In this document: in pieces, positions 53,227-61,632 of the stretch | Position numbering within the stretch: position 1 is the stretch's first letter | Layout of the letters: the number at the start of each line of letters is the position of its first letter | Assembly: GCA_965242615.1 (NCBI GenBank) | Contig: CBDESR010000005.1 | Span: 744,001-808,000 of the forward strand | Origin: CBDBCU01 sp965242615 | Lineage (GTDB): Bacteria; Chloroflexota; Dehalococcoidia; Lucifugimonadales; UBA3495 | Direction: 5' to 3' | Length of the DNA stretch: 64,000 nucleotides | The notes under the pieces: generated by a model | What the model was told of the DNA's origin: nothing | The model's input: the letters and a program-made list of their open reading frames with translations, nothing else | Database searches by the model: none | Translations under genes and position numbers: made by a program

Positions 53227-54321
53227 ATGCGGATAAGCGGGTTTAATACGCGGGTGGTGCGGGTGCCAGCGGAGAATCCGTTGGTGGAGGGAGTGCCGGT
53301 AGGGCCGGGGACGCGGGATTTTGTCATTCTGGAAATGGACACCGACACGGGGATACGGGGGATTGGCTATTCCTTTATCCCCGGGATGGTGGGCAATCCG
53401 CTGTTCACGGCGTTGAAGGTTACGGTGGACGCGATGGCGGAACTGCTGATTGGGGATGACCCCATCCCGGTGGAGTCGGTGGTGGATAAGCTGAAGCGGC
53501 GCACCGGCACCATCGGGCCGGGGTTGTTCAACTTCGCCCTGGCCGGCATTGACCTGGCGTTGTGGGACATCAAGGGCAAGGCGGCCGGCGTGCCGGTGGC
53601 TACGCTGTTGGGCGGCTATCGGGACCGGGTGCCGACTTACGCCAGCGGGCAGTTGGGGCGGGAGCGGAATCTGGAGTATCTGGCCGAGGTGAGCGGGCGG
53701 CTGGTCGAAAAGGGATTTCGGCAGATGAAAACCCAGATGGGGGCGGAACCGTCGGCCGCGGCGGAAGTGGCGCGCATCCGCACGGTGCGGGACGCCATCG
53801 GGCCGGAGATTGACCTGATGTGCGATGTCAACCAGCTGTGGGATGTGAACCGGGCCATTACCGTGGGGCGACAGGTCGAGGAATTCAACCTGTTCTGGCT
53901 GGAGGATTTGACTACTTATGACGACTACCAGGGGTTGGCGCGGATTGCCGACGCCCTGACCACGCCGCTGGCGGCCGGAGAGTATGTTTTCGGCATTGCG
54001 CCCTTCCGCCAGTTGATTGAAAACCGTTCCATCGACATCGTGATGATTGACTTGATGCGGGTGGGCGGGATTACCCAGTTCCAAAAGGTGGCGGGAATGG
54101 CGGAGGCGTTCAATATGCCGGTGGTGAGCCACATTGCGCCGGAGGTGCAAGTGCATAATATGGCGGCTATACCCAACGGATTGACGGTGGAATATATGCC
54201 CTGGTCGCTGCAATTGTTTGAGGAGACGCCGGCGATTGTGGACGGGCAAATCGTAGTGCCGGACAAGCCGGGGTTGGGGCTGGAGTTCAGCGCGGAGGCA
54301 TTGCGGCGGTACGGGATTTAG
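53227..54321 (+). CDS. Enolase-superfamily protein (mandelate racemase/MLE type) with altered base motif
   Basis: 364 residues with the MR/MLE N-terminal cap and TIM barrel. Metal ligands are Asp200 (MCDVNQ), Glu226 (WLEDL) and Glu252 (AAGEYVF). His302 (VVSHIAPE) is the second-face base. The usual KxK on strand 2 reads Lys168-Thr-Gln170 (MKTQMG): the catalytic Lys is Gln. The enzyme may act through His302 alone, as in some sugar-acid dehydratases. Substrate unknown. Confidence 0.88.
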   Translation: MRISGFNTRVVRVPAENPLVEGVPVGPGTRDFVILEMDTDTGIRGIGYSFIPGMVGNPLFTALKVTVDAMAELLIGDDPIPVESVVDKLKRRTGTIGPGLFNFALAGIDLALWDIKGKAAGVPVATLLGGYRDRVPTYASGQLGRERNLEYLAEVSGRLVEKGFRQMKTQMGAEPSAAAEVARIRTVRDAIGPEIDLMCDVNQLWDVNRAITVGRQVEEFNLFWLEDLTTYDDYQGLARIADALTTPLAAGEYVFGIAPFRQLIENRSIDIVMIDLMRVGGITQFQKVAGMAEAFNMPVVSHIAPEVQVHNMAAIPNGLTVEYMPWSLQLFEETPAIVDGQIVVPDKPGLGLEFSAEALRRYGI

Positions 54322-54472
54322 GCAGGGGAATGATTGCCGGCCGATGCGCTGTCCCCGGATTCGGTTGCTGACGGTTGCCGGTTGTATGGATGCGTTTCCT
54401 TTGCCGCCAGTTTCCGTATAGACGGCGCAAACCGGCATATAATTCCCACTGATTTTATCGGGAGCGGTTATT

Positions 54473-55039
54473 TTGAGGGATTTGGCGCAGCGGCTATTGC
54501 AACTGGCCCTGGACAAGGGCGCGCTCCGTTATGGAGACTTTACCCTGACCTCCGGGCGGAAAAGCGGCTACTACTTTGACGGGCGGTTGTTGAGCCTGGA
54601 GCCGGAAGGGGCGTACTTGATTGGTCAAGCTCTGCTGCCGCTGCTGCGGGCGGCCGGGGCGGCGGCCGTAGGCGGCCCGACTTTGGGCGCAGACCCCATC
54701 GTGGCCGCCGTTGCCCTGACCAGCCACTGGGACGGCGGCGGGGACATTCCGGCTTTTATCGTCCGCAAGGAAGCCAAAGCCCACGGCACCGGTCAGGCTA
54801 TTGAGGGGCCGCTGCCGGCCGGCGGCCCAGTTGCTATCGTGGACGACACCTGCACCACCGGCGGCTCCCTTTTTCAAGCCATCGCTGCCGCCGAAGCCGC
54901 CGGTTGCCGGATAGTCAAGACTTTGGCTATTCTTGACCGGCAGGAAGGGGGCAGCGCCGAACTGCGCCGCCGCGGCTACGATTTCAGCGCGTTGCTAGCG
55001 GCCAATGAACGGGGGGAAATCGAAGTAGTAGCGGGTTAA
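54473..55039 (+). CDS. pyrE: Orotate phosphoribosyltransferase
   Basis: 188 residues. FTLTSGRKSGYYFDGR is the family N-terminal signature, GPTLGADPIVAAVAL and FIVRKEAKAHGTGQ surround the flexible loop, and AIVDDTCTTGGSL is the PRPP-binding motif. It makes OMP in pyrimidine synthesis. The start is TTG with GGGAGCGG upstream; TATAAT lies about 35 bases before it, so it is transcribed alone. Confidence 0.94.
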   Translation: MRDLAQRLLQLALDKGALRYGDFTLTSGRKSGYYFDGRLLSLEPEGAYLIGQALLPLLRAAGAAAVGGPTLGADPIVAAVALTSHWDGGGDIPAFIVRKEAKAHGTGQAIEGPLPAGGPVAIVDDTCTTGGSLFQAIAAAEAAGCRIVKTLAILDRQEGGSAELRRRGYDFSALLAANERGEIEVVAG

Positions 55040-55054
55040 GCCGGATATTGCCGG

Positions 55055-55297
55055 TCAGCTTTCCAGCCGGTCATAGTCATAGACCGGCAGATTCAGCTCT
55101 CCGATGGGCTTGCCTTCGCCGGCGCGGAAACTTTTGATGATGGCGAGGGCGGCCTCCGGGATGGCTTTGTCGCCGCAGTAGATGCAGACAAAGGCCGGTA
55201 CATTTTCCACAAAGAAGGGTTCCGGGCCGGCTTCATCACAGTAGCGGATGACTTCCTCCCGGAAAGCGTCGGGACTGTGGCAAATCAGGCAGTCCAT
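55055..55297 (-). CDS. YgiT-type zinc-finger antitoxin-like protein, second copy
   Basis: 80 residues with two Cys pairs (CLICH, CIYCG) flanking FFVENVPAFV, the MqsA/YgiT N-terminal zinc domain. No C-terminal HTH is present. The ATG follows the previous stop by one base. It is shorter than its neighbour and shares its core, so it is a tandem duplicate. Confidence 0.82.
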   Translation of the reverse strand: MDCLICHSPDAFREEVIRYCDEAGPEPFFVENVPAFVCIYCGDKAIPEAALAIIKSFRAGEGKPIGELNLPVYDYDRLES

Positions 55298-55298
55298 C

Positions 55299-55607
55299 CT
55301 AATCACCCGGAACTTCAGCCAAGGCGGGGACGGTTGTTGCCGCCTTCGCCTTTTCCGGTTTGGCGTCGGGGTTTTTGAGGTCAAAGACCGGTACACGGCG
55401 ATGGGCGATGGGGGTTCCCCGACCTCCCCGGACTTGGTTGTCCAAGGTAGTCGAAACCTTGCCAGGATAATACCGTGGGCCGCACAGCCGGCATACTCCA
55501 GCCGGCAGATTCTCTACAAACAGCGGCTCGGCGCCGGATTTCTGAAAGTAGAGAATAGTCCCGTTCTCTACGGTGTTACGGCTCCGGCAGTTGTAGCAGT
55601 ATTCCAT
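55299..55607 (-). CDS. YgiT-type zinc-finger antitoxin-like protein, first copy
   Basis: 102 residues: CYNCRSRNTVENGTILYF, PLFVENLPAGVCRLCG, with the two Cys pairs of the YgiT zinc domain and a basic, disordered C-terminus (DAKPEKAKAATTV). It follows a DUF4258 gene by two bases, the usual toxin-then-antitoxin order. Confidence 0.83.
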   Translation of the reverse strand: MEYCYNCRSRNTVENGTILYFQKSGAEPLFVENLPAGVCRLCGPRYYPGKVSTTLDNQVRGGRGTPIAHRRVPVFDLKNPDAKPEKAKAATTVPALAEVPGD

Positions 55608-55609
55608 AC

Positions 55610-55942
55610 CTATTGCCTCGCAGTCCTCAGGCGGATGCGGTAATCGGCATCTGCCCATTTTTCCGGTTGGGTTTCCCCCGGGAAGTAGGCGGTCATTACC
55701 CGGCAAGCGGGCAAGACGCTACACAGCAAATGCCCTATCCTGCCCTCTGCCGTTCTCCCCCAGACCAAGAATAGCCGACCTCTGGTTTCAATGACCAGCG
55801 GGGCGTCATCGCACAGCATAAAACGGACTTCCGGCTTGTCCGGGGTAGGCCGTTCATTCACCCTTTCATCGTAGTGGTCGATATAATCCAGCGTACCGTC
55901 TGCGGCGGCCCGGCACAAATCCTCTATGCGATTGTCTTGCAT
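55610..55942 (-). CDS. DUF4258-like toxin
   Basis: 110 residues. IDHYDERVNERPTPDKPEV and VWGRTAEGRIGHLLCSVL with AYFPGETQPEKWADADYRIRL fit DUF4258-type proteins, RelE-like toxins commonly paired with YgiT antitoxins. The start at 55942 (MQDNRIEDLCRAA) has CAGGAAAAG upstream. It leads a three-gene unit with both YgiT proteins. Confidence 0.78.
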   Translation of the reverse strand: MQDNRIEDLCRAAADGTLDYIDHYDERVNERPTPDKPEVRFMLCDDAPLVIETRGRLFLVWGRTAEGRIGHLLCSVLPACRVMTAYFPGETQPEKWADADYRIRLRTARQ

Positions 55943-56014
55943 CTTTTCCTGCCCCCGGTTGCTTGCGGCAACTGGCTTAATAATACCACACTTTACCCCC
56001 AACGGCACAACAGC

Positions 56015-57397
56015 CTAAGTAAATATCGCCTCTTTTATGTTCAGCACATCTTGGCGGAGCTGGTTGTCCTCGTTCAGTTCGGCGTTGATTTTGCCGGCGC
56101 CGTGGCTGACGGTGGAGTGGTCTTTGCCGCCGAGCAGGCGGCCGACTTCGGTGGGGGAAAGTTCCAGTTCTGAGTAGAGGAGGTACATCGCCACCTGGCG
56201 GGCCAGGGCGATGGTTTTAGTGCGGCGGCGGCCCAAGAGGTCGGCGGGGGAAACTTTATATTGACTGGCTACCTGCTCGATGATGCGCTCCGGGTCAATG
56301 GCGTGGCGGGCGGTGTCCAGGGTAATATCGTCCAGCAGGCGGGAAGTGGAATCGAGGGTTATGGGGGTGTTCATCAGTTGGGCGGCGGCTACCACCCGGT
56401 TGAGGCTGCCCTCCAGTTCCCGGACATTTTTCTGCACCCGCTTGGCGATCAGCTCGACGATGCCGGGATCCAAATCCACGCGCAGGTCGTCGGCTTTGGC
56501 GTACAGGATGGCGATGCGGGTTTCCAAGTCCGGGGGCTGGATGTCGGCAATCAAGCCCCATTCGTAGCGGGAGCGCAGGCGATCCTCGGTCAAGGTCAGG
56601 GCCTTGGGCGGGCGGTCGGAGGTCATAACTATCTGGTAGCTGCCGGTGTGCAGGTCGTTAAAGGTATGGAAAAAGGCTTCCTGGGTCTGTTCCTTGCCGT
56701 TGAGGAACTGCACATCGTCCATCAGCAGGAGTTGGCGGCTGCGGTAGCGGCGGCGGAAATCCTCGGTAGCGCCGCTGCGGATGGCGGAAATGAATTCGTT
56801 GGCGAACTGCTCGGCGGATACATAGAGGATTTTCAACCCCTGGCGGGCGGCCTGCTGGCCGATGGCGTGGAGCAGATGGGTTTTGCCCAAGCCGACGCCG
56901 GAATAGAGGAACAGGGGGTTGTAAATCTGGCCGGGGTTGTCGGCTACGGCTTGGGCGGCGCTGAAAGCCATCCGGTTGGAGTTGCCGGCGACGAACTTGG
57001 CAAAGGAATAGCGAGGGCTGAAGTTGACCCGGGTTTCGGCCGGGAGTTGGTCGGCGGCGTAGTCGGCGGCCGGGCCGGCGGCCGTTTCCGGCGTTGATTC
57101 CGGGGACGATTGCCGGGCGGCGTTGGCCGGCGGCGTTTCCGGAGCCGGGACTTGAAAGCGGACATCGTACTGGCGGCCGGAGACCTGGCGCAGGGTGCGG
57201 AGGATGGTCTGATAGAGGCGCTGCTCCAGCAGCTCGAGGACAAAGACGCTGGGCACGGTCACCAGCAAATCCATATCGCGAAAAGTGATGCCTTCGGACT
57301 CCTTCAGCCAAGTGTCGAAGGTGTTGCGGGGCAATTCCAGTTCCAACTGGCCCAAAGTTGCCTGCCAAGTTTCCCGGGCCGATACTTCCACGGTCAT
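56015..57397 (-). CDS. dnaA: Chromosomal replication initiator
   Basis: 460 residues. Domain I (about 1-80, TWQATLGQLELELPRNTFDTWL), a variable Pro/Ala linker, AAA+ domain with Walker A SGVGLGKTHLL and Walker B LLLMDDVQFL, and domain IV with the box-binding signature GGKDHSTVSHGAGKI. It opens oriC. I found no cluster of TTATCCACA-type boxes within 1 kb, and neither dnaN nor recF adjoins it, so the origin is probably elsewhere. The start at 57397 (MTVEVSARETW) fits domain I. Confidence 0.96.
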   Translation of the reverse strand: MTVEVSARETWQATLGQLELELPRNTFDTWLKESEGITFRDMDLLVTVPSVFVLELLEQRLYQTILRTLRQVSGRQYDVRFQVPAPETPPANAARQSSPESTPETAAGPAADYAADQLPAETRVNFSPRYSFAKFVAGNSNRMAFSAAQAVADNPGQIYNPLFLYSGVGLGKTHLLHAIGQQAARQGLKILYVSAEQFANEFISAIRSGATEDFRRRYRSRQLLLMDDVQFLNGKEQTQEAFFHTFNDLHTGSYQIVMTSDRPPKALTLTEDRLRSRYEWGLIADIQPPDLETRIAILYAKADDLRVDLDPGIVELIAKRVQKNVRELEGSLNRVVAAAQLMNTPITLDSTSRLLDDITLDTARHAIDPERIIEQVASQYKVSPADLLGRRRTKTIALARQVAMYLLYSELELSPTEVGRLLGGKDHSTVSHGAGKINAELNEDNQLRQDVLNIKEAIFT

Positions 57398-57556
57398 ACG
57401 CCATTCCCCAACAATGCCGACTTTGCCCGGGCCGGGTGTGCCGGGCAAGGGGTAAGGATAGCGGTTGGGCGGCGGCGGCGGCAAGGCAGGGAGCGGCGGG
57501 GTTTGGGGGAGTTTTGGCGGCGGCGGGCAATAGGGATTGAGAAAGGGGGATTAAGA

Positions 57557-57587
57557 AAAGGGGGGGCGGCCGGAACCGCCCCCTTTT
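57557..57587 (-). terminator. Terminator of the secreted-protein gene
   Basis: On the minus strand a 12-pair GC stem (57587-57576 with 57572-57557, two extra G) is followed by TTTTCTT. Confidence 0.75.
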
Positions 57588-57606
57588 GTGGCGGGAGGGC
57601 AAGGGG

Positions 57607-58623
57607 TTAGCGGCGGCGGACGCGTTTGGTGCAGACGCCGCTCCAGGTGCGGCTTTCCCGGGCTTTCGCCTGGTAATTGTTGACGCCTCCCCCCGGAACT
57701 ACCTCGCTATGTCGTTGGTAGTCGTAAAACCAGCCATGGTTGGGGCCCATATTACTTGCGCCCGAGCCGCGTTCGTTGTTGTGGCCGGGGCCGAAATCGG
57801 CGCTGCCGGCGACATACTTCCCGCCCCGGGCCCGGCAAGCGGAAATGGCCGCGGCTTCCGCCTTGGCGATCCACTCATCCTCGCTAAGGCTGCTGCCCTG
57901 GGCGACCGCCGGATTTTGCGTAGTCCACGTCCGGACGCGGGTTCGCCAGTCGAACCGCCAGTCGGTGTCACCTAGAGGGCGGCCGACATACCGGTTCCGG
58001 GCCCGATGCTGCACAGAATCACCAATCCATTGGACCCAGGAGCCGCTCCATTGACTGGGCAAGTCAGAGCAAATCAGGGTGCCGGGGGGCGCCGGCGTAC
58101 GCTCCGAGAGGCTTTGCGGGGTCGGCGTGATGCAGTCGCCGGTATCGGCGGAGTCGCTGCGGACCCGGAAGCGCACGGTTTTCTTGCCGCGGCGTTCCTC
58201 CCGGGGGAATTCAAAGATGAGGTCGCGGCTGACGCCGGTAACGCCGGATTCGCCGTCGGTTAGATAACCCTCTTGGGCCGCCAGAAAGCCGCGGAAGTTG
58301 CCTTGCTCGCCAAAATAGACCGTATCATCCCGTTCATTGCGGTCCCGGCCGGCAAGCCAGGTTTCGGACTTGGTCCAGGTGTCGGACTGGTCGATGGCGC
58401 AATAGATGGCCTTGCCCCGGTTGGCGGCGAGGGATTCGAGGATCATCGAGACGCGGGCGTCATCGGCGTCGGCCACGGCCGGGGTCTCTTGCCAGTCGGA
58501 GCAGTCCCAGGGGATGGAACGGGGCGCGGCTTGCGCGTCAGGGGTAGGACTGGCGGTGACGAGCAGTCCGAAGGTCATGACGGACAGGATTAGGATGGCA
58601 ATAGGGAATCGGTAGCGGTTCAT
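57607..58623 (-). CDS. Secreted hypothetical protein
   Basis: 338 residues with a signal peptide (PIAILILSVMTFGLLVTAS, cleavage near AQA). The body contains scattered cysteines (WDCSDW, AIYCAIDQS, DCITP, ISACRARGG, SGVCTK) suggesting disulfides, and a short basic end KRVRRR. Unrecognised. A decayed relative seems to lie at 61020-61475. Confidence 0.7.
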   Translation of the reverse strand: MNRYRFPIAILILSVMTFGLLVTASPTPDAQAAPRSIPWDCSDWQETPAVADADDARVSMILESLAANRGKAIYCAIDQSDTWTKSETWLAGRDRNERDDTVYFGEQGNFRGFLAAQEGYLTDGESGVTGVSRDLIFEFPREERRGKKTVRFRVRSDSADTGDCITPTPQSLSERTPAPPGTLICSDLPSQWSGSWVQWIGDSVQHRARNRYVGRPLGDTDWRFDWRTRVRTWTTQNPAVAQGSSLSEDEWIAKAEAAAISACRARGGKYVAGSADFGPGHNNERGSGASNMGPNHGWFYDYQRHSEVVPGGGVNNYQAKARESRTWSGVCTKRVRRR

Positions 58624-58675
58624 AGGAATACCTCCGCGGCAGCAGGACTTTTAATGCCGGTGGAAAGCCGGTAAT

Positions 58676-58736
58676 AAAAGTGTAAAAAAGGGCGGGCTTC
58701 CTGTCAAGTAGGAAGCCCGCCCTTTTTTACACTTTT
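58676..58736. terminator. 27-pair perfect bidirectional terminator
   Basis: Bases 58676-58702 and 58710-58736 are exact inverses with a seven-base loop. A/T runs lie on both flanks of the GGGCGGGCTTCC core, so it terminates in both directions. Confidence 0.85.
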
Positions 58737-58827
58737 GGACTTTTCGGGAAGGGTGGGGTTGGCTACCGGGGGGTTGGGGGCTCGAGAATTAAAAATTTTT
58801 TGGTCCCGGGAGGTGGGCGAAAAAATA

Positions 58828-58861
58828 CGGCATCGGAAATTTCGCGAAATTTCCGATGCCG
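58828..58861. repeat. 34-base perfect palindrome
   Basis: Bases 58828-58844 are the exact inverse of 58845-58861 (half-site CGGCATCGGAAATTTCG), with no unpaired centre. It lies in a gene-free stretch (58737-59039) in which I see no coding frame with a ribosome site. It may be a binding site or a small repeat. Confidence 0.7.
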
Positions 58862-59039
58862 CGACCCGAAAAAGTTTTGGGGGGATATAACGAGGCGCGA
58901 TGGAACCTGGAACGAGGCGCGATTAAGGGTTTTGGAGCGGCGACGATGGCGTTGGGGATGCTTTTGGCGGCGGATGTGGGGGTGGGGACGGAGGGAGCGC
59001 GGGGGTGAGGATACAACCGAAAAGCCAGGAAAACCGTGG

Positions 59040-59366
59040 TTATGGTCTGGTCTTTGGCGCCGGCCGGGGACAAACTGAACCCGGCAATGTTTCCCGCCGG
59101 GCCCGTAGCCAGCAGCAAATGCAAGCCGGCAGACCAGCCCACAAGTCGGCCTGGTAACGCCAGAAAGCCGCCGGCAAGTCGTAGCAGCGGCGGGCATGGC
59201 GGTTGAACTGGCTGCGGTTCGGCCGGCGGGGAAACGCGTCCCGCAGTTGGGTCTCGGCATAGCGGTAAAAGTCCCGCGCGCTGCCGTAGCGTCGCCATTG
59301 GATGAAACCGAGCAAAGTAATTGCCGCGACCTATAGGGTAGTCAGGAAGGTGTTCGGATTCAGCAT
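59040..59366 (-). pseudogene. Decayed transposase fragment
   Basis: From ATG 59366 (AAAGGAGG ribosome site) the frame reads NPNTFLTTL, an in-frame TAG, then TLLGFIQWRRYGSARDFYRYAETQLRDAFPRRPNRSQFNRHAR, which resembles the start of IS982/IS4-like transposases. The middle of the expected N-terminus is missing, and the frame ends soon after in unrelated sequence. No inverted repeats were identified. Confidence 0.7.
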
Positions 59367-59468
59367 AGCCCAGCCTCCTTTCATCGAGTAGGCTTAACTA
59401 TGCGGCAAAGACGCCTTCCTTTACCAGGTCTTTCCCGCCTTTTTATTTTCACACCAAGCGTTTAATTC

Positions 59469-60659
59469 CTAATTCCCCCTTGCCGCCCCCTCCCGAATCA
59501 AATCCAGATACTTATACCCGGAACCCGTATTCAGCAGCACAATCCGCTCCTCCGCCCCCAGAAATCCCTCCGCCAGCAGCCGCTTCAACCCCACCAGCGT
59601 CGCCGCCCCCTCCGGGCAGGCAATAACCCCCTCCTCCGTAGCGATTTCATACATCGCCGCCACCATATCCTCATCCTCCACCGCCAACGCCGTCCCCCCG
59701 GTCTCCCGAATCGCCTGCAAAATCAAATAATCGGCAAACGGCCCCGGCACCCGCAGCCCATCGGCCACCGTCGCCGCATCCGGCCACAGCTCCGCCGTCG
59801 CCGCCCCCTCGTTAAACGCCTTGACGATCGGCTGACACCCGGTCGGCTGCACCGCGATAAACTTCGGCGGCTTCCCTTCTACCCAGCCCAACTCCAGCAG
59901 CTCCTGAAACCCCTTATACATCCCGATAATTCCCGTCCCGCCGCCGGTCGGATAGATGATAGCGTCCGGCATTTGCCAGCCCAGCTGCATCGCGATTTCC
60001 AGCCCCATCGTTTTCTTGCCCTCAGCCCGATACGGTTCCTTCAGCGTGGACAAGTCAAACAAATCCTGCTCCGCCGCCACCGCCGCCGACAAGCGCCCGG
60101 CATCGCTGATTAGCCCCGCTACCAAATTAAGCTCCGACCCGGCCAACACCGACTCCTTCTTATTGGCCGCCGGCGCATCCTGCGGCATAAACACCTTTAC
60201 CGGCCGACCGGCCCGCGCGCAGTACGCCGCCGCCGCCCCGGCCGCATTCCCCGCCGAGGGCATCGTAAAGCCCGTTATCCCCAACTCCGCCGCCTTGGAC
60301 ACCGCCGCCCCGATGCCCCGCGCCTTAAAAGTCCCGGTCGGATTCAGCCCTTCCTCTTTGATGAACAGGCTTTTCAGCCCCAGCTTCCGTTGCAGCCCGG
60401 CCGCCGCCAGCAATGGCGTCCCCCCTTCGCCCAGCGTAACTATCGCCCCCGGCTCCGTAACCGGCATCAGTTCCGCAAACCGCCACATATTGGGATCCCG
60501 GCCCGCAAAAACCTCCCGGCTCCCCTCCCGCCGCAGCCGCGCCAAATCATAGCGGGCAAACAGCACCTTCCCGCAGCACTCGCTAACCTTGCTCACCCGG
60601 TTATGCGGATACCCCCGCCCGCACACCGTACACTCCAAACCCTCAATATAGCTGAACAT
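59469..60659 (-). CDS. thrC: Threonine synthase
   Basis: 396 residues, PLP-dependent fold type II, converting O-phosphohomoserine to threonine. An N-terminal zinc-like element (CTVCGRGYP, CCGK), the PLP Lys in NPTGTFKARGIGAA, and the phosphate-binding GGGTGIIG are visible. The ATG at 60659 gives the family N-terminus; GGAGG lies 12 bases upstream. No hom or thrB is adjacent. Confidence 0.93.
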   Translation of the reverse strand: MFSYIEGLECTVCGRGYPHNRVSKVSECCGKVLFARYDLARLRREGSREVFAGRDPNMWRFAELMPVTEPGAIVTLGEGGTPLLAAAGLQRKLGLKSLFIKEEGLNPTGTFKARGIGAAVSKAAELGITGFTMPSAGNAAGAAAAYCARAGRPVKVFMPQDAPAANKKESVLAGSELNLVAGLISDAGRLSAAVAAEQDLFDLSTLKEPYRAEGKKTMGLEIAMQLGWQMPDAIIYPTGGGTGIIGMYKGFQELLELGWVEGKPPKFIAVQPTGCQPIVKAFNEGAATAELWPDAATVADGLRVPGPFADYLILQAIRETGGTALAVEDEDMVAAMYEIATEEGVIACPEGAATLVGLKRLLAEGFLGAEERIVLLNTGSGYKYLDLIREGAARGN

Positions 60660-60755
60660 CCCCCGTCCAACCTCCAAGCCAAACTACCCCTACTCCCCCA
60701 CACCACCCTGCGCCAAACCAACCCACGCCCCATAATACACCAAAACCCCCGCTAT

Positions 60756-60840
60756 GTCATTCCATCCCCGCTTCCCCCACCGTCATTCCCCCATCATCAC
60801 CCCTGTCATTCCGAGGCGATAGCCGAGGAATCTCGACTCC
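60756..60840 (+). repeat. GTCATTCC repeat cluster, copy 2
   Basis: Three GTCATTCC starts (about 60756, 60782, 60805). The last is followed by GAGGCGATAGCCGAGGAATCTCGAC, matching the design of the copy at 46226. From 60660 to 61019 there is otherwise no gene that I can support. Confidence 0.55.
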
Positions 60841-60892
60841 ACGCCCTAAACCATCCCCCAATCCAAAAAGTTTTAAGGGGGCGCGGGGGAAT

Positions 60893-60922
60893 TTCTACAA
60901 AAGTTCCCCCGCCGTATTTTTC
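60893..60922. repeat. GGGGGAACTTTT-type palindrome, copy 2
   Basis: GCGGGGGAATTTC and its inverse GAAAGTTCCCCCGC-like arm, a near copy of 41362-41391 with small changes. Confidence 0.55.
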
Positions 60923-61019
60923 AGGGCGTGTTCACACTAATGATTTTCCGATAGGAATTAACCGCCCCAATGCCCTCCGGCCGCACTCCCGACACAGACC
61001 GTCATCCCTATTTTGTAGG

Positions 61020-61475
61020 GGCAGCCCTTGTGGCGGCAAGAAAACCGTCATCAAACGCCTCAAACTCGAAGCCAGCCCCGACCGCTTGACCCGCAACCGC
61101 GATGGCGGCCAGAGTACCAGTTACACCTACACCGGAGCCTATGGTGGTGGCGGCGCAGGGAGTGGGGCTTTAGGGCAGGGTTATCGGTTCTTTTGCAATT
61201 CGGGCGGGCCCGGCTTCTATCCTGGCGCCCATCAGGCGCACAGCAACCCCGACTATCGCAACGGCGTTAATTAGGAGCCGCTGATACCAGCGGACGCCGA
61301 ACCGGAGTGCGCCGCCTTGGGCTATCCCCGCGCCCGGAACGCCGCGCCGTCTAGCAATTGGGAATATCGGTTTCGCGACGTGGATAGCAGAGCTAGTCAT
61401 TTCGCGATGATTTTCTGGCAGGTGCGCCAATACACTGCCATCTGTGAAAAGAAAATCCGCGTCCGCCGCCGCTAA
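61020..61475 (+). pseudogene. Probable remnant related to the 57.6-kb secreted protein
   Basis: One frame reads CGGKKTVIKRLKLEASPDRL, continues to an in-frame TAG at 61272-61274, then continues to YTAICEKKIRVRRR and TAA (61473-61475). KKTV near the start and the Cys-then-RVRRR end parallel the secreted protein at 57607-58623 (KKTVRFRVRSDS, VCTKRVRRR). No start codon with a ribosome site or signal peptide is seen, so it appears truncated at the 5' end. Confidence 0.45.
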
Positions 61476-61516
61476 GGCCGCTTGACCTGGAGGTTACTCT
61501 CCCCCGGAAACCCTTA

Positions 61517-61549
61517 ACCGTCCTTCCCCATTGTTTGGGGAAGGACGGT
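61517..61549 (+). terminator. Terminator hairpin
   Basis: ACCGTCCTTCCCCA (61517-61530) and its exact complement (61536-61549) followed by CTTTGTTT. Confidence 0.75.
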
Positions 61550-61632
61550 CTTTGTTTCGACCAAGCCCCATCCCCCAAACAATGGGGAATGGCGGTAATA
61601 ACTTCCTTATAGCTGATGCCCCGCTTTGGGAT

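Noticed and set aside
56000..57606. oriC next to dnaA
   Set aside because: No cluster of TTATCCACA-like boxes and no AT-rich unwinding stretch was found beside dnaA.
58763..59298. Two overlapping minus-strand frames of about 165 codons
   Set aside because: They run through the 34-base palindrome, are low-complexity and lack ribosome sites; only the transposase-like portion in a third frame is supportable.
33072..61475. TAG recoded as a sense codon
   Set aside because: Three broken frames contain TAG (33177, 61272 and in the transposase remnant), but many intact genes, such as ilvN, ilvC and hicB, end in TAG, so nonsense mutation is the simpler reading.
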